A model generated the notes under the pieces. The model had not been told where the DNA came from. It searched no databases and saw only the letters and a program-made list of their open reading frames with translations. Positions 27,301 to 36,123 of a DNA stretch of 64,000 bases are shown here, in pieces. The stretch comes from Magnetococcales bacterium (GTDB taxonomy: Bacteria > Pseudomonadota > Magnetococcia > Magnetococcales > JADFZT01). A program made the position numbers and the translations under genes. Within the stretch, counting starts at the first letter, position 1; each line of letters starts with the position of its first letter. The stretch is taken from NCBI GenBank assembly GCA_015232395.1, contig JADFZT010000009.1:1-64000 (forward strand), written 5' to 3'.

Positions 27301-28947
27301 CTATTTTTTGCGATTCAACACGATGATACCTTCCCAAGGTTCCGGGGGGGGGCGCTGCTGAAATTTTTCACAGCGTTCCACGAGAATGGCCAGCGCCCGG
27401 TCTTCTTGAACCTTTTCCTGGACCTCCCGGAACAGGCGAATGGCATCCGTCCAATGGCCTTGCCGGTACGCCTCCCAGCCGTCCCGATAGCGCCCCATGG
27501 TGGCCAGTTTGGCCTCCCGTCGGGGTTGAGCCTGATGGTTGAAGATTTCACAGATGGTGACTGGATTTTTCCGCCCCACCACCCGGACCGTATCGACAAT
27601 GCGTACATCAAAGTCGTGGGGGTTTTTCAGTTTCAGGAGGTCGGATTCCGGTATGGCGATATCCAGGCCATATTTTTTGGTGAGCCCTTCCATCCGCGAG
27701 GCCAGGTTGACCGTATCCCCCACCACCGTTGTATCCATGCGATCTTCGAAGCCCACAGTGCCCAGTGAGACGGAGCCGGTATGGATGCCGATACCGGTGG
27801 AGATCGCCCGATAGCTGCATTTTTTCCGATAGCCGTTATAGGTGTGCAGGATGGATTGCATGTCGATGGCGGCCCCGATGGCGTTGCGGACCACATTGCT
27901 CTTGCGGCTGGCGAAAAGCGCCATGATGGAGTCACCGATATATTTATCGATGAAGCCGTGGTGTTCAGTGACGATGGGGCCGATAAACTTGAGATAACCG
28001 TTTAAAAAACGGAAATTTTCCTCATAGGTCATGTCTTCCATGAGGCTGGTAAAATCCCGGATGTCGGCAAAAAAGACCGCGACGTTTTCGTTGGAAGAGT
28101 CCCCCAGGATCACCTCTTCGACCCCATCCCGCCCTAAGCGATCCAAAAATTCTGCCGGGATAAATTTTTTAAAGGCGACGTTCTTTTTTTCGATGAGTTC
28201 ACAGGCCTGCTTGTGCTGCTGCATCTCCACCGCCAAACTTTGATTGGCCTTTTGCAGAGAGATCATGTCGTTGTAGGAGCGCAGGGCGGTGAGGACCGAG
28301 GTGTAGAGTTTTTCGTAGGTGAGTTCAGCTTTGGATTTGTAGTCGTTGATATGGTATTTCACCACCACTTCCGGTTCCGGAGCCATGCCTGGCTGTCCCG
28401 TGCGCAGGATGATGCGGACCAGATAGTTGTCCAGCTCCTCCCGGATATATTCCACCACGGACAAACCGGCATGATCCTCTTCCATGACCACATCCAGCAG
28501 GACCAGGCAGATATCGGGATTTTCCCCCATGATCTGTTTGGCCTGGGCTCCGGAATAGGCTTTTTGGAAGGCGATGGGGCGATTGTCGAAAACCAGATCT
28601 TCCAGGGCGAGTTTGGTGATGGTGTGGATCTCTTCCTCGTCATCCACCACCAACACCTTCCAGTGGTTATCGGGCACCGTGTTGAGGGTATCCTCTTCCT
28701 CCTCTTCGGCAAAAAAATCTTCTTCCACCTGAACAAAGAGGGGGGCTGTTCCGTTGTTGGCAATGCCTGTTGATTTTTCTGGAATCAGAGCAGCCATGGT
28801 GCTGGAAGTCAGATCGGATATGCCGTCCAAAAGAGGCTTCACTTCCTGATTGGTAGAAAGAGAGGCTCTTTTATCGATAGCCGTCAGATGATCCCGGGGC
28901 TGCTCTTGGGGGATAGCTGAATTTTGATTTGGATGGATAGGAGCCAT
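27301..28947 (-). CDS. Response regulator-class III adenylate/guanylate cyclase
   Basis: The product has 548 residues. A CheY-like receiver at about residues 95-215 (VLVVDDEEEIH, phosphoacceptor in VLLDVVM) is followed by a coiled-coil linker and a class III cyclase domain at about 295-470. The cyclase shows the metal-binding AVFFADIRDFTSL, DKYIGDSIMALF, and VGDTVNLASRMEGL with the expected Asn and Arg. It makes cyclic AMP (or GMP) under control of phosphorylation, probably by the CheA or histidine kinase next to it. A short C-terminal region follows the cyclase. A G9 tract at 27344-27352 lies near its 3' end and is in frame here. Confidence 0.88.
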   Translation of the reverse strand: MAPIHPNQNSAIPQEQPRDHLTAIDKRASLSTNQEVKPLLDGISDLTSSTMAALIPEKSTGIANNGTAPLFVQVEEDFFAEEEEEDTLNTVPDNHWKVLVVDDEEEIHTITKLALEDLVFDNRPIAFQKAYSGAQAKQIMGENPDICLVLLDVVMEEDHAGLSVVEYIREELDNYLVRIILRTGQPGMAPEPEVVVKYHINDYKSKAELTYEKLYTSVLTALRSYNDMISLQKANQSLAVEMQQHKQACELIEKKNVAFKKFIPAEFLDRLGRDGVEEVILGDSSNENVAVFFADIRDFTSLMEDMTYEENFRFLNGYLKFIGPIVTEHHGFIDKYIGDSIMALFASRKSNVVRNAIGAAIDMQSILHTYNGYRKKCSYRAISTGIGIHTGSVSLGTVGFEDRMDTTVVGDTVNLASRMEGLTKKYGLDIAIPESDLLKLKNPHDFDVRIVDTVRVVGRKNPVTICEIFNHQAQPRREAKLATMGRYRDGWEAYRQGHWTDAIRLFREVQEKVQEDRALAILVERCEKFQQRPPPEPWEGIIVLNRKK

Positions 28948-28978
28948 CAGCCATTTCTTTCAAGAGGTCGATATCCCA

Positions 28979-30250
28979 TCATAGGCTTTGCCTGGGAAGG
29001 GTTATCTCGAAGGTGGAGCCTTTTCCCGGTTCGCTCTCGCAGGTGATTTGACCACCCAATGTTTGCTGAACCAGGTTATATACCACATGCAGCCCCAGAC
29101 CAGTCCCTCCGGCGTTGCGGCGAGTGGTGAAAAAAGGATCAAAAATACGGCCCAGCTGTTTGGGGGGAATCCCTTTGCCGTTATCCCGGAAAGAGAGGAC
29201 TAATTGTTCTTCCCGGGAGTAGATTTCAATCTCGATCTGGCCGGCCATGCCTTCGTCAAAGGCGTGGATCAAGGCGTTCATGATCAAGTTGGTCACAATC
29301 TGGGCAAACACGCCGGGATAGTTGTCCAGGGTGAGGCTTTCCGGACAGCTGATCTTGATCTGATGAGGGGTTTTTTCCAGATGGGGTCTGAGACTGAAAA
29401 GGAGCTCCTCCAGATAGCTTTTGACTACAAATACCCTGCGCTCCCGACTGCTTCGGTCAGCAGCGACCATCTTAAAGCTTTGGACCAGTTCAGCGGTGCG
29501 GGTCAGATTGCTTTGGAGCAGATGGGCATTTTCAGCGGTTTTGAGTAGATATTTTTCCAGGTCCGATTTTTTCATGGTGCGGCCCTGGAGTGCCTGGGAG
29601 ATCTCCCGGGTTTTGGCCGCCAGCAACGTAGCCGCCGTCAGGCCGATGCCGATGGGGGTGTTGACTTCGTGGGCGACCCCGGCCACCAGGCGTCCCAGGG
29701 AGGCCATTTTTTCTGCCTGGATGAGCTGATCCTGACTCGCTTTGAGTGCTTCGTGGGTGGTTTGTACCTGATGGAGAGCCTTTTCCAGGTCGCTGTTTCG
29801 AGTGGACAGCTTTTTCAGGAGTTCCCGGTTTTCAACCCCCATCCGAAACATTTTCTGCATCTTTTGTACTGAGAGCAGAACCAGATCCCCCATGTTTTCA
29901 TCTTTGAGCAGATAGTCGCTGGCCCCGTGGTTGATGGCTTCGATGGCCACCGACATTTCGTTGCTGGAGGTGAGCACAATCAAGGGAATGTGTGGATCGA
30001 TGGCGCGAATTTTTTCGATCAACTCCAGACCACCCATGCGGGGCATGTTGATGTCGGAAATGATCAGCGCAAACTTGCCCTCTCGGGATTGAAACAGCTC
30101 CCAGGCCTCGACACCATCCTCGGCTGTTGCCACCGGGAAACCCGCATCTGAAAGAATATCCCCCACCATATCCCGAACGATCCATTGATCATCGACGATC
30201 AGAATGGGGTTTATTTCAGCTGGTGGATGGGTCTGTGGCGTTGGGTTCAT
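28979..30250 (-). CDS. Receiver-histidine kinase hybrid
   Basis: The product has 423 residues. An N-terminal CheY-like receiver at about 15-135 (ILIVDDQWIVRDMV, IISDINMPRMGG) is joined by a coiled coil to a HisKA region (EKMASLGRLVAGVAHEVNTP) and an ATPase domain (IVTNLIMNALIHAFDEG, DNGKGIPP, GGTGLGLHVVY). There is no membrane segment, so it is cytoplasmic. It lies 57 bp after the CheA gene and 31 bp before the cyclase gene, which suggests one operon in which phosphate may flow from CheA to the receiver or from this kinase to the cyclase receiver. Confidence 0.9.
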   Translation of the reverse strand: MNPTPQTHPPAEINPILIVDDQWIVRDMVGDILSDAGFPVATAEDGVEAWELFQSREGKFALIISDINMPRMGGLELIEKIRAIDPHIPLIVLTSSNEMSVAIEAINHGASDYLLKDENMGDLVLLSVQKMQKMFRMGVENRELLKKLSTRNSDLEKALHQVQTTHEALKASQDQLIQAEKMASLGRLVAGVAHEVNTPIGIGLTAATLLAAKTREISQALQGRTMKKSDLEKYLLKTAENAHLLQSNLTRTAELVQSFKMVAADRSSRERRVFVVKSYLEELLFSLRPHLEKTPHQIKISCPESLTLDNYPGVFAQIVTNLIMNALIHAFDEGMAGQIEIEIYSREEQLVLSFRDNGKGIPPKQLGRIFDPFFTTRRNAGGTGLGLHVVYNLVQQTLGGQITCESEPGKGSTFEITLPRQSL

Positions 30251-30307
30251 GGCCTCTAATCGGCTGTAAGGGGGGAGTGGATGAGTCGTTTTCCCTTAAA
30301 AGTCCGC

Positions 30308-32629
30308 TCAATTGACCAGATGGCGTACGGTAGCCAGCAGGTTGGATTGGTCGAAGGTGCCTTTGACGATATAGGCGTTGGCCCCAGCGGCGATACCCCG
30401 GCGTCTGTCCGATTCCTGGGCGCGTGAGGAGACGATGACCACGGGTAGCTCTTGGGGAGTGTGGTGGCAACGCAGATGCTCGGTCAGGGAAAATCCATCC
30501 ATGACAGGCATCTCCACATCGGTGACTACCAGATCGTAGGGGGCTTGGGCGATCTTTTCCAAGGCCACTCGACCATCTTCAGCCAGATCCACCTGAAAGC
30601 CGTCAGCGAGCAGAATGCCCCGTTCGATCTCCCGGGTGCTGGGGGAGTCATCTACCACCAAAATGCGTTTGCCCTGACCGGTTTTTTCCCGGGTTTGGAG
30701 GCTTTTTGAGCGGTCTGCCTCTATCGCGCCCAGGATGGTTCGCAAGCGCAGCACGTTGATGAGCCGTTGGGGCAGCAAGTCGGTTTCAATCACCCCGGAA
30801 ACCCATTGATTGTCCTTGAGCAGGGGAGGGAGGGGTTTGATAACATGATCTCCTTCATCCAGGAGTTCATCGACAATCAAGCCGAAGCGTCGACCATCGT
30901 AGTCCACAATCACCACCAGCAGCTGGTCTGATTCCTTAGAGAGGGCAGGGGCCTCAAGCCCCATGAGTTGGGCCAGAGAGACCAGGGTGATCAACTGCTC
31001 CCGCACCCGAATGCCCTGGCCATCCAGCACATCCATCACCTGGGAGCGGGGCAGGCGGACCGCTTCGGAGAGGGAAAACATCGGCAGCCCAAAAACAAGA
31101 TCGGCAATGCGGACCAACATGACCCGCATGGCAGCCAGGGTGGCCGGGAGGGTCATGACAAACCGGGTGCCTTTGCCGACTTGACTGGTAACCTGGATGT
31201 GGCCCTGCATCTGTATGACGATGTTTTTCCAGACCACATCCATCCCCACCCCCCGGCCAGAGAGGTCGGTGAGAATGGCGCTGGTGGAAAATCCCGGTTG
31301 AAAAATGAGGTTGAGGATCTGCTCTTCGGACCAGGTTTCCAGCTCCTCCCGGGTGACCAGATTTTTTTCCAGGGCCTTGGCTTTGACCTTTTCCAGAGGG
31401 ATGCCCCGGCCATCGTCGGAAAGCTCGATCTTGACGCCCCCTTCCTCAAAAAAAGCGGCCAGATCAATGGAGCCTTTTTCCGGCTTGCCCGACTGGACTC
31501 TTTCAGCAGGAGGTTCCAGACCATGATCGATGGCGTTGCGGATCATGTGGGTCAGGGGATCGCCGATTTTTTCGATAATCTTTTTATCCATTTCGGTTTC
31601 GCCCCCCTCCACCCGCAATCGGACCGATTTGCCACACCCCTGGGCGATATCCCGAACGGTGCGGCGCAGGGGGTCGAAAAGGGTGGAGAGAGGCTGCATG
31701 CGCATCTCCAGAGCCTGGGCCTGGAGCTTGTGGGTCATGCTTTCCAGCAGGGCGGTTTTTTCCCGGAAGGTTTGAGTGAATTGTTGGATCTGCCGATGCA
31801 AATCGGTGGCGGATTCGGCCAAACTTTCCAGTGCCGTGGTGTTGTCGGCTGCCGGGTTGAGGGCGATAAAGCTGGCCTGCTCCTGATGTTGGCGGCTTTG
31901 GCGGCGGAGCTGCTTCAGTCGGGTGAGAGCATTCTTGTATCCCGTCTGATGAAATCCGATTCCCCCAGCGAGAAGGATCATATCATCAAGGCGCTGGGGG
32001 TCGATGCGGATGGAGAGGTTGGGCTGTGTGGCAGGTGTGGTGGGGGGGCTCTCTTCGGAAAGAGGTGTAGCTGCTGGTGCGATGATGGGCAAGGGTTTTG
32101 GCTCTGGGACAGGGAAGGGAGATGCCGATGGCTTGCTCCCTGCTGGGGCAGATGGTGAGGAGGAGGGGGGAGAGGAGGCCGGTGGGGATTGAGAGGCTGA
32201 GGGTAGGTTGGATGGTAAGGGGGGCGGTTCAGAGATGACCACTCCCTGGGCCGTCTGCTCCAGAAGAAGGCAGATGGGCGCTACTTCCCTGGGATGAATT
32301 TTTTCGCCCTTGGCAATCCGGTCGATCAGGGTGGTGAGGGTATCGGCTCCCTGAAAAAGTCGGTTAAAGAGGTGGTCGCTTTTATTCAGGTGGCCCTGGC
32401 GCAGGGCATCCAGAAGATCTTCCAGCTTGTGGGCCACTTGGCTGACAGCGGTAAATTTCAGGATTTTTGCCAACCCTTTGATGGAGTGGGCCGCCCGGAA
32501 CACCCCATCCAGAGAGTCGTCGTTGCCACCATTTCCCTCGAGATCGAGTATTCCTTGATTGATCGCCTCCAGGTGCTCTCGGGACTCTTCGATGAAACGT
32601 ACTCTGTATTTGTCCGGATTGAGTGCCAT
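30308..32629 (-). CDS. cheA: CheA-type kinase with C-terminal receiver
   Basis: From the ATG at 32629, which has AGGA at a better distance than the ATG at 32638, the product has 773 residues. Domains in order are: an HPt with RAAHSIKGLAKIL near residue 50; a Pro/Ser-rich linker at about 140-210, without a recognisable CheY/CheB-binding P2 domain; the dimerisation helices; the ATPase (THMIRNAIDHGLEPP, DDGRGIPLE); a CheW-like domain; and a receiver (RILVVDDSPSTREIE, VVTDVEMPVMDG). This hybrid form is typical of non-flagellar Che systems such as those controlling pili or cyclic nucleotides. Divergent cheW (33097) and the MCP downstream would complete the core array. No cheB, cheR or stand-alone cheY is in the window. 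Confidence 0.92.
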   Translation of the reverse strand: MALNPDKYRVRFIEESREHLEAINQGILDLEGNGGNDDSLDGVFRAAHSIKGLAKILKFTAVSQVAHKLEDLLDALRQGHLNKSDHLFNRLFQGADTLTTLIDRIAKGEKIHPREVAPICLLLEQTAQGVVISEPPPLPSNLPSASQSPPASSPPSSSPSAPAGSKPSASPFPVPEPKPLPIIAPAATPLSEESPPTTPATQPNLSIRIDPQRLDDMILLAGGIGFHQTGYKNALTRLKQLRRQSRQHQEQASFIALNPAADNTTALESLAESATDLHRQIQQFTQTFREKTALLESMTHKLQAQALEMRMQPLSTLFDPLRRTVRDIAQGCGKSVRLRVEGGETEMDKKIIEKIGDPLTHMIRNAIDHGLEPPAERVQSGKPEKGSIDLAAFFEEGGVKIELSDDGRGIPLEKVKAKALEKNLVTREELETWSEEQILNLIFQPGFSTSAILTDLSGRGVGMDVVWKNIVIQMQGHIQVTSQVGKGTRFVMTLPATLAAMRVMLVRIADLVFGLPMFSLSEAVRLPRSQVMDVLDGQGIRVREQLITLVSLAQLMGLEAPALSKESDQLLVVIVDYDGRRFGLIVDELLDEGDHVIKPLPPLLKDNQWVSGVIETDLLPQRLINVLRLRTILGAIEADRSKSLQTREKTGQGKRILVVDDSPSTREIERGILLADGFQVDLAEDGRVALEKIAQAPYDLVVTDVEMPVMDGFSLTEHLRCHHTPQELPVVIVSSRAQESDRRRGIAAGANAYIVKGTFDQSNLLATVRHLVN

Positions 32630-32677
32630 AATGGGCATCCTGCGTTGGAGGCGTGAGGGGTGGAGTGGGGCGGCTCT

Positions 32678-32837
32678 GTTCGATTCAAGAGTATGAAATA
32701 TGTCGCATCTAGTACGTTGCAGGTAATACGAATGAGATGATACGAATCAGGGGATTCATGCCAAGCTATACGAGCCATAAATCACGAATTAAACCAAACG
32801 GTTCAAGCTATGCGATTCAAGAAATACGACATGGAAA
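32678..32837. repeat. Degenerate 14 bp tandem repeat array between cheA and cheW
   Basis: Units begin at 32698, 32712, 32726, 32740, 32754, 32768, 32782, 32796, 32810 and 32824, exactly 14 bases apart. The approximate consensus is ATACGAWTCAAGCT. Clear units are ATACGAATGAGATG, ATACGAATCAGGGG, AAACGGTTCAAGCT and ATGCGATTCAAGAA. A further copy, GTTCGATTCAAGAG, lies out of phase at 32678. The array sits about 50 bp upstream of the cheA start. Confidence 0.7.
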
Positions 32838-33096
32838 ACGCGGTGTTGGGATGGTTGAAATCAGGTCGGTCATTTTTTGGTATCTATTCTATGGGGGGAA
32901 ATAAAATAATTTGGAAATGGTGTTCATTTTTATCCCATGAATCTTGGCCTCATGGGAGGCGCTTGGATAAGCTTTCAAAAAGATTGATTTATAGCATATC
33001 CTTGCTGATGATGACACTTCAAAAGTCGTAGGTGATCCATCGATGAAGAACCGTTTGGATCAGGTTGAGTTGGATTTTGGCTGAGGGGAGGGGGGT
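32838..33096. other. Remaining intergenic DNA upstream of cheW
   Basis: No gene. It must contain the promoter for the plus-strand cheW, and GGGGAGGGGGG just before 33097 is its ribosome site. An open frame from 32810 has no ribosome site and is not called. Confidence 0.4.
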
Positions 33097-33642
33097 ATGT
33101 CGTGGCAGGTCGAGGGGGGTAACAGTGACCGGATCCCGAAGGAGATAAACCGACGCCGCCAACGGGCCGAGATTATCGATGTGGCGGAAAAACAGCTGGG
33201 CCTGGTGGTGATGCAGCTCTCTTCAGCCCACTTTGCTTTTCCCATCGAACAGGTCGTGCAGGTTTTGCCTGTCCAACCCATCAGCCATCTCCCAGGTACG
33301 CCCAAGCATGTGGTGGGGATGATTCAGGTTCGGGGAGTGGTCGAGTCAGTGGTGGATCTGCGCCATTTTTTGGGGATGACGCCGCTAAAAAAGGTAGAGC
33401 GGGGGCAGGTGCTGCTGCTTTCAGCTCACGGGCTACGCACCGGGGTGTTGATTGATGGGATGCGGGATATCATTCATCTCCCTGTGAGCGCCATTCATCC
33501 CCCGGGGGCTGACCTGTCTGAGGCTCTTCAGGAAATTGTCGTCGGAGAGTTGTCCGGCCAGGAGGGGCCTGTACATCTGTTGAACGTGGAAATGATCCTG
33601 CAAAAAATTTCTGATTTTCAGGTCACACCAAACTTCGGATAG
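33097..33642 (+). CDS. cheW: CheW-like coupling protein
   Basis: A 181-residue CheW-domain protein. The fold pattern is clear: LVVMQLSSAHFAFPIEQV, then VVQVLPVQPISHLPGTPKHV split over the loop, VVGMIQVRGVVESVVDLR, and a C-terminal half with LLLSAHGLRTGVLIDGM. A strong ribosome site (GAGGGGAGGGGG) precedes the ATG. It has about 35 extra residues at the N-terminus. It is divergent from the cheA-hybrid operon and would link CheA to receptors. Confidence 0.88.
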   Translation: MSWQVEGGNSDRIPKEINRRRQRAEIIDVAEKQLGLVVMQLSSAHFAFPIEQVVQVLPVQPISHLPGTPKHVVGMIQVRGVVESVVDLRHFLGMTPLKKVERGQVLLLSAHGLRTGVLIDGMRDIIHLPVSAIHPPGADLSEALQEIVVGELSGQEGPVHLLNVEMILQKISDFQVTPNFG

Positions 33643-33679
33643 CACCGGTTTTTGGCTAACATTGATTTTCAGTCGGGAT

Positions 33680-33711
33680 AAAAAAAGCGGGAGGCCATGA
33701 TACCCACCCGC
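33680..33711 (-). terminator. Hairpin with T-tract downstream of cheW
   Basis: On the minus strand GCGGG(T)GG pairs with CC(T)CCCGC and is followed by T7. It lies 38 bp past the cheW stop. With the T-run on the minus side it would best stop transcripts entering from the right, but the stem could also act on the cheW transcript. Confidence 0.5.
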
Positions 33712-34389
33712 CTTGGTTTGCCAGTTGAAAAAAAGTGCGGCCTGGGTTGTGATTCATGATGTCCTGACTTGGCCAGTCACATCTCTTTTGCCTTTTTTCG
33801 TGATTTCCACCAAATTCTGTCGTTGCCAGCTGAAACAGTCAGGCCATCGGACATGTCGGACAGGTATTGTTTTGCATCCATATTGATAGGACTCTTCAGT
33901 ATAGGACATGCCATTCCCTGAGTGGGGTGGAACAGGCTTGGGAAAGCGTTGATGCGTCGTGTGTTCAGGATGGAGTGTCAGCGGTGTAAAATGTCTGAGT
34001 TTCCTTGTTTTATAAGAGGAATAAATGTTAAGTCGGTCTTGGTCTTCCATTAAAAAACAGTGGCTGATCCAAGAGTCTGGAGATTGGATGAATCTTTGGG
34101 AAAATGAGCTGCTTTGGGGCAGAATGTCCGATACGTTTTGTTCCATGGGACACTCTGTCTTGTTGTTGATGTCAGTGGTGGGGCCTGGAAAAGGAGTCGC
34201 GTTTTGAAGGTCAAAAAGGTATCTTTGAGCTGGCGGCTGTTTCAGGGGGGCTGGGGTGTCAATGGAGTTGGAGGCTCCCTTTAAGTGGATGGCTGTTTCA
34301 TCTCTTTCCCGGGGTTATGGGGTGTCTCTTCCCGGGAGGCGTTCGGGTATCGTTTTCGATAATGATTTTGGCAGAGGAGCCTTTTTTTG
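33712..34389. other. Intergenic region with one weak small-protein candidate
   Basis: About 680 bp. The only frame with a fair ribosome site (AGAGGAATAA) is 34025-34207 on the plus strand, giving a 60-residue product (starts MLSRSWSSIKKQW) with no recognised family. It is listed separately at low confidence. A 130-codon frame on the minus strand at 33754-34146 has no supporting signal. The cytochrome promoter must lie here. Confidence 0.4.
34025..34207 (+). CDS. Possible small protein, 60 residues
   Basis: An ATG at 34025 follows AGAGGA by five bases. The predicted product begins MLSRSWSSIKKQWLIQESG, is Trp-rich in its first half and has a hydrophobic run (HSVLLLMSVVG) near the end. No family was recognised, and the ribosome site is the only support. 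It may be chance. Confidence 0.25.
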   Translation: MLSRSWSSIKKQWLIQESGDWMNLWENELLWGRMSDTFCSMGHSVLLLMSVVGPGKGVAF

Positions 34390-35184
34390 ATGAACAGGAT
34401 CGGACGATTTTCATTGGCTTTTTTTCTGCTGATGGTGCTTGTGGGAAAGCCTGGGCTCTCCCTGGGGGAAACCGCTTCGGCCCCTGAAGCCAGTTACACT
34501 TTCAAGAACAACATGCACCGGATTTTTCACGCTTACAATCACACCCGGATCAGTCTGGGGATGGAGCGCTACGATATTTCCTTGATCCAGCTGGACGACG
34601 CCTTGGCCGCCATTGAAGAACTGCCCGAGCTGATGCCTGCGCGCAATTCCGATGGGGGGCCTTTTTTTTGGAAGGAATTTTTAAAGCGCCTCCCGGTTCT
34701 TCACAGCAAGATGACCGCCTTGAAGGAGGCGATCCAGGCTAAAAACAAAGAGCAGATGGAACGCCTCCCCGGGGAGATCTTCAACCTCTGTATCCAGTGT
34801 CACTCCAACGCACGCCTGGACTATCTGTTTCGCCTGCCCCCGGGTCGGCAAATCCTCTTCCAGGATTATATGCACCGCCTTTCGGAAACTTTTATGGCTA
34901 TTCAGGTCTATGAAGGGAGTGCGGAAGGGGTGGAAAAGGAACGGCAGCAGCTGGCCCTGGCTGGTTATTATCTCGACCTGCTGCAAACCACGCTACCTGG
35001 AGCCGGTCCTTCCGGTATCATTCTGGATCCCCTGAAGAGCCAGAAGCAGTTGGCAGGGCTGCGGAGTCTCACCGTATCCATGGAGGCGGAGTTGGATCAG
35101 GGGAAGAGGCTTGATGCGGAGCGTTTAAGGCAGGGAATCAATGGTTTTTGTGTGGCCTGTCACGGTCCTGAACGTTTGCCTTGA
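34390..35184 (+). CDS. Periplasmic two-haem cytochrome c-type protein
   Basis: The product has 264 residues from the ATG at 34390 (AGAGGAG about 12 bases upstream). A signal peptide (FFLLMVLVGKPGLSLG) directs it to the periplasm. There are two haem c attachment motifs: CIQCH near residue 137 and CVACH near the C-terminus. The first half is helical with FHAYNHTRISLGMERYD, and its motif lies at the end of a helical segment as in four-helix cytochromes of the c' type. The second half repeats this layout, so this may be a duplicated helical-bundle cytochrome. It would carry electrons or bind a small ligand such as NO. The partner is unknown. It is followed by a small lipoprotein gene. Confidence 0.75.
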   Translation: MNRIGRFSLAFFLLMVLVGKPGLSLGETASAPEASYTFKNNMHRIFHAYNHTRISLGMERYDISLIQLDDALAAIEELPELMPARNSDGGPFFWKEFLKRLPVLHSKMTALKEAIQAKNKEQMERLPGEIFNLCIQCHSNARLDYLFRLPPGRQILFQDYMHRLSETFMAIQVYEGSAEGVEKERQQLALAGYYLDLLQTTLPGAGPSGIILDPLKSQKQLAGLRSLTVSMEAELDQGKRLDAERLRQGINGFCVACHGPERLP

Positions 35185-35261
35185 TATCTGATCTGTCTGC
35201 TGGTTACTGTCCCTCATTAGTGCTTGTTTAATCTTTCGTTTCAAGTTTTGAAGAGGAAAAG

Positions 35262-35435
35262 ATGCGTAAAAGTTTTTCCCCACTCTTTCTGGTCATTCTC
35301 GCTCTCGCCACACTCACCCTGGGTGCCTGCTCCGATCCCATCGGCAGTCCCGGTTGGTGCGAAAATATGAAAGGCAAAAGCCAGGGAGAGATGTCTGCCA
35401 ATGATATCAAGCATTTTGATCAGCACTGCTACTAA
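35262..35435 (+). CDS. Small DUF3012-type lipoprotein
   Basis: A 57-residue protein that is easily missed because of its length. The ATG at 35262 follows GAGGAAAAG. A short hydrophobic signal ends in TLGAC, a lipobox. The mature part reads SDPIGSPGWCENMKGKSQ then ANDIKHFDQHCY, which matches the DUF3012 pattern (GS..WC..MK.K..G...AN....HC). Two Cys after the lipobox could form a disulfide. The function of the family is unknown. It lies 77 bp after the cytochrome gene and a terminator follows at 35669. Confidence 0.8.
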   Translation: MRKSFSPLFLVILALATLTLGACSDPIGSPGWCENMKGKSQGEMSANDIKHFDQHCY

Positions 35436-35668
35436 CGCAAACAGATTTATCCAATCCCCGCTTTTTTCAGTGACCGTCCCTCGCTGCCTGTTTGAACTCG
35501 GCAGTGAGTGAGTGGCCTGTGACCTGCTGCCCAGCCCCGGATCTTCGTGCTTTGCGGGAGGGTAGAGAATAGCCGTACACTTTCCTGGACACACCCTTTT
35601 CGGGAAAGTGGTTTTCTGCGCTGAAAAATCCATATATTCAAGATAAATCAATATCTTCAGGCAAACAT

Positions 35669-35697
35669 AACCCTCATTTCAGATGAGGGTTTTCTGT
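35669..35697 (+). terminator. Rho-independent terminator
   Basis: AACCCTCAT pairs with ATGAGGGTT across a five-base loop (TTCAG), followed by TTCTGTTGTTTTTC. It is 234 bp past the DUF3012 gene and the most likely end of that transcript. Confidence 0.75.
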
Positions 35698-36123
35698 TGT
35701 TTTTCTTTCGTCTCCTTGTTCCTTTCCCCTGTTTCCAGTGTTTTTCGTGGCGAACCGACGTTTTGACGCTCAAATGGTTCTCTTCGGCCCTGAACAAATC
35801 AAAATGTGTCATTCTCAATGGCAGCGCCAATAATAGCCTTTTAAAAGGGTGATGCCACTATATTTGAATTCACATTTTTGTTTGGATGGGGCATTCTGTT
35901 CAAGAAAAGGGCAGCCTCCCAGGGACCGTTTTTTGGATAACTCGCTTTGCCGGGGAATAAAGGGCCTATAGGTTTTTTCAGGTATGTGATGGCATCAATA
36001 GTGCTTCTTTCCTAAGGAGTGAACTTACACCGAAGAGTGATCCCACGTTTGCGTCAAACATTCGATCCTACCGGGGGTGGATTGGATGGTGTTGTTTCGT
36101 CCTATTTCCAATGGAGACGAGCT
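35698..36123 (+). promoter_or_regulatory. Upstream region of MshA-like pilin with candidate sigma-54 promoter
   Basis: No gene is seen. TGGCATCAATAGTGCTT at 35990-36006 has the GG-N10-GC spacing of a sigma-54 promoter (GG at 35991-35992, GC at 36003-36004). The -12 box GTGCTT departs from the TTGCA consensus. The predicted start would be near 36015, leaving about 108 bases before the ATG at 36124. Pilin genes are often sigma-54 dependent, and an NtrC-type activator is encoded at 62541. This remains a candidate only. Confidence 0.3.

Noticed and set aside
30968-32158. A 396-codon plus-strand frame opposite cheA
   Set aside because: It is antisense to conserved CheA domains; His/Gly-rich composition is typical of a mirror frame.
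33754-34146. A 130-codon minus-strand frame after cheW, next to a T-tracted hairpin
   Set aside because: Tempting because of the hairpin at its 3' side, but there is no ribosome site and no similarity to transposases or other families.
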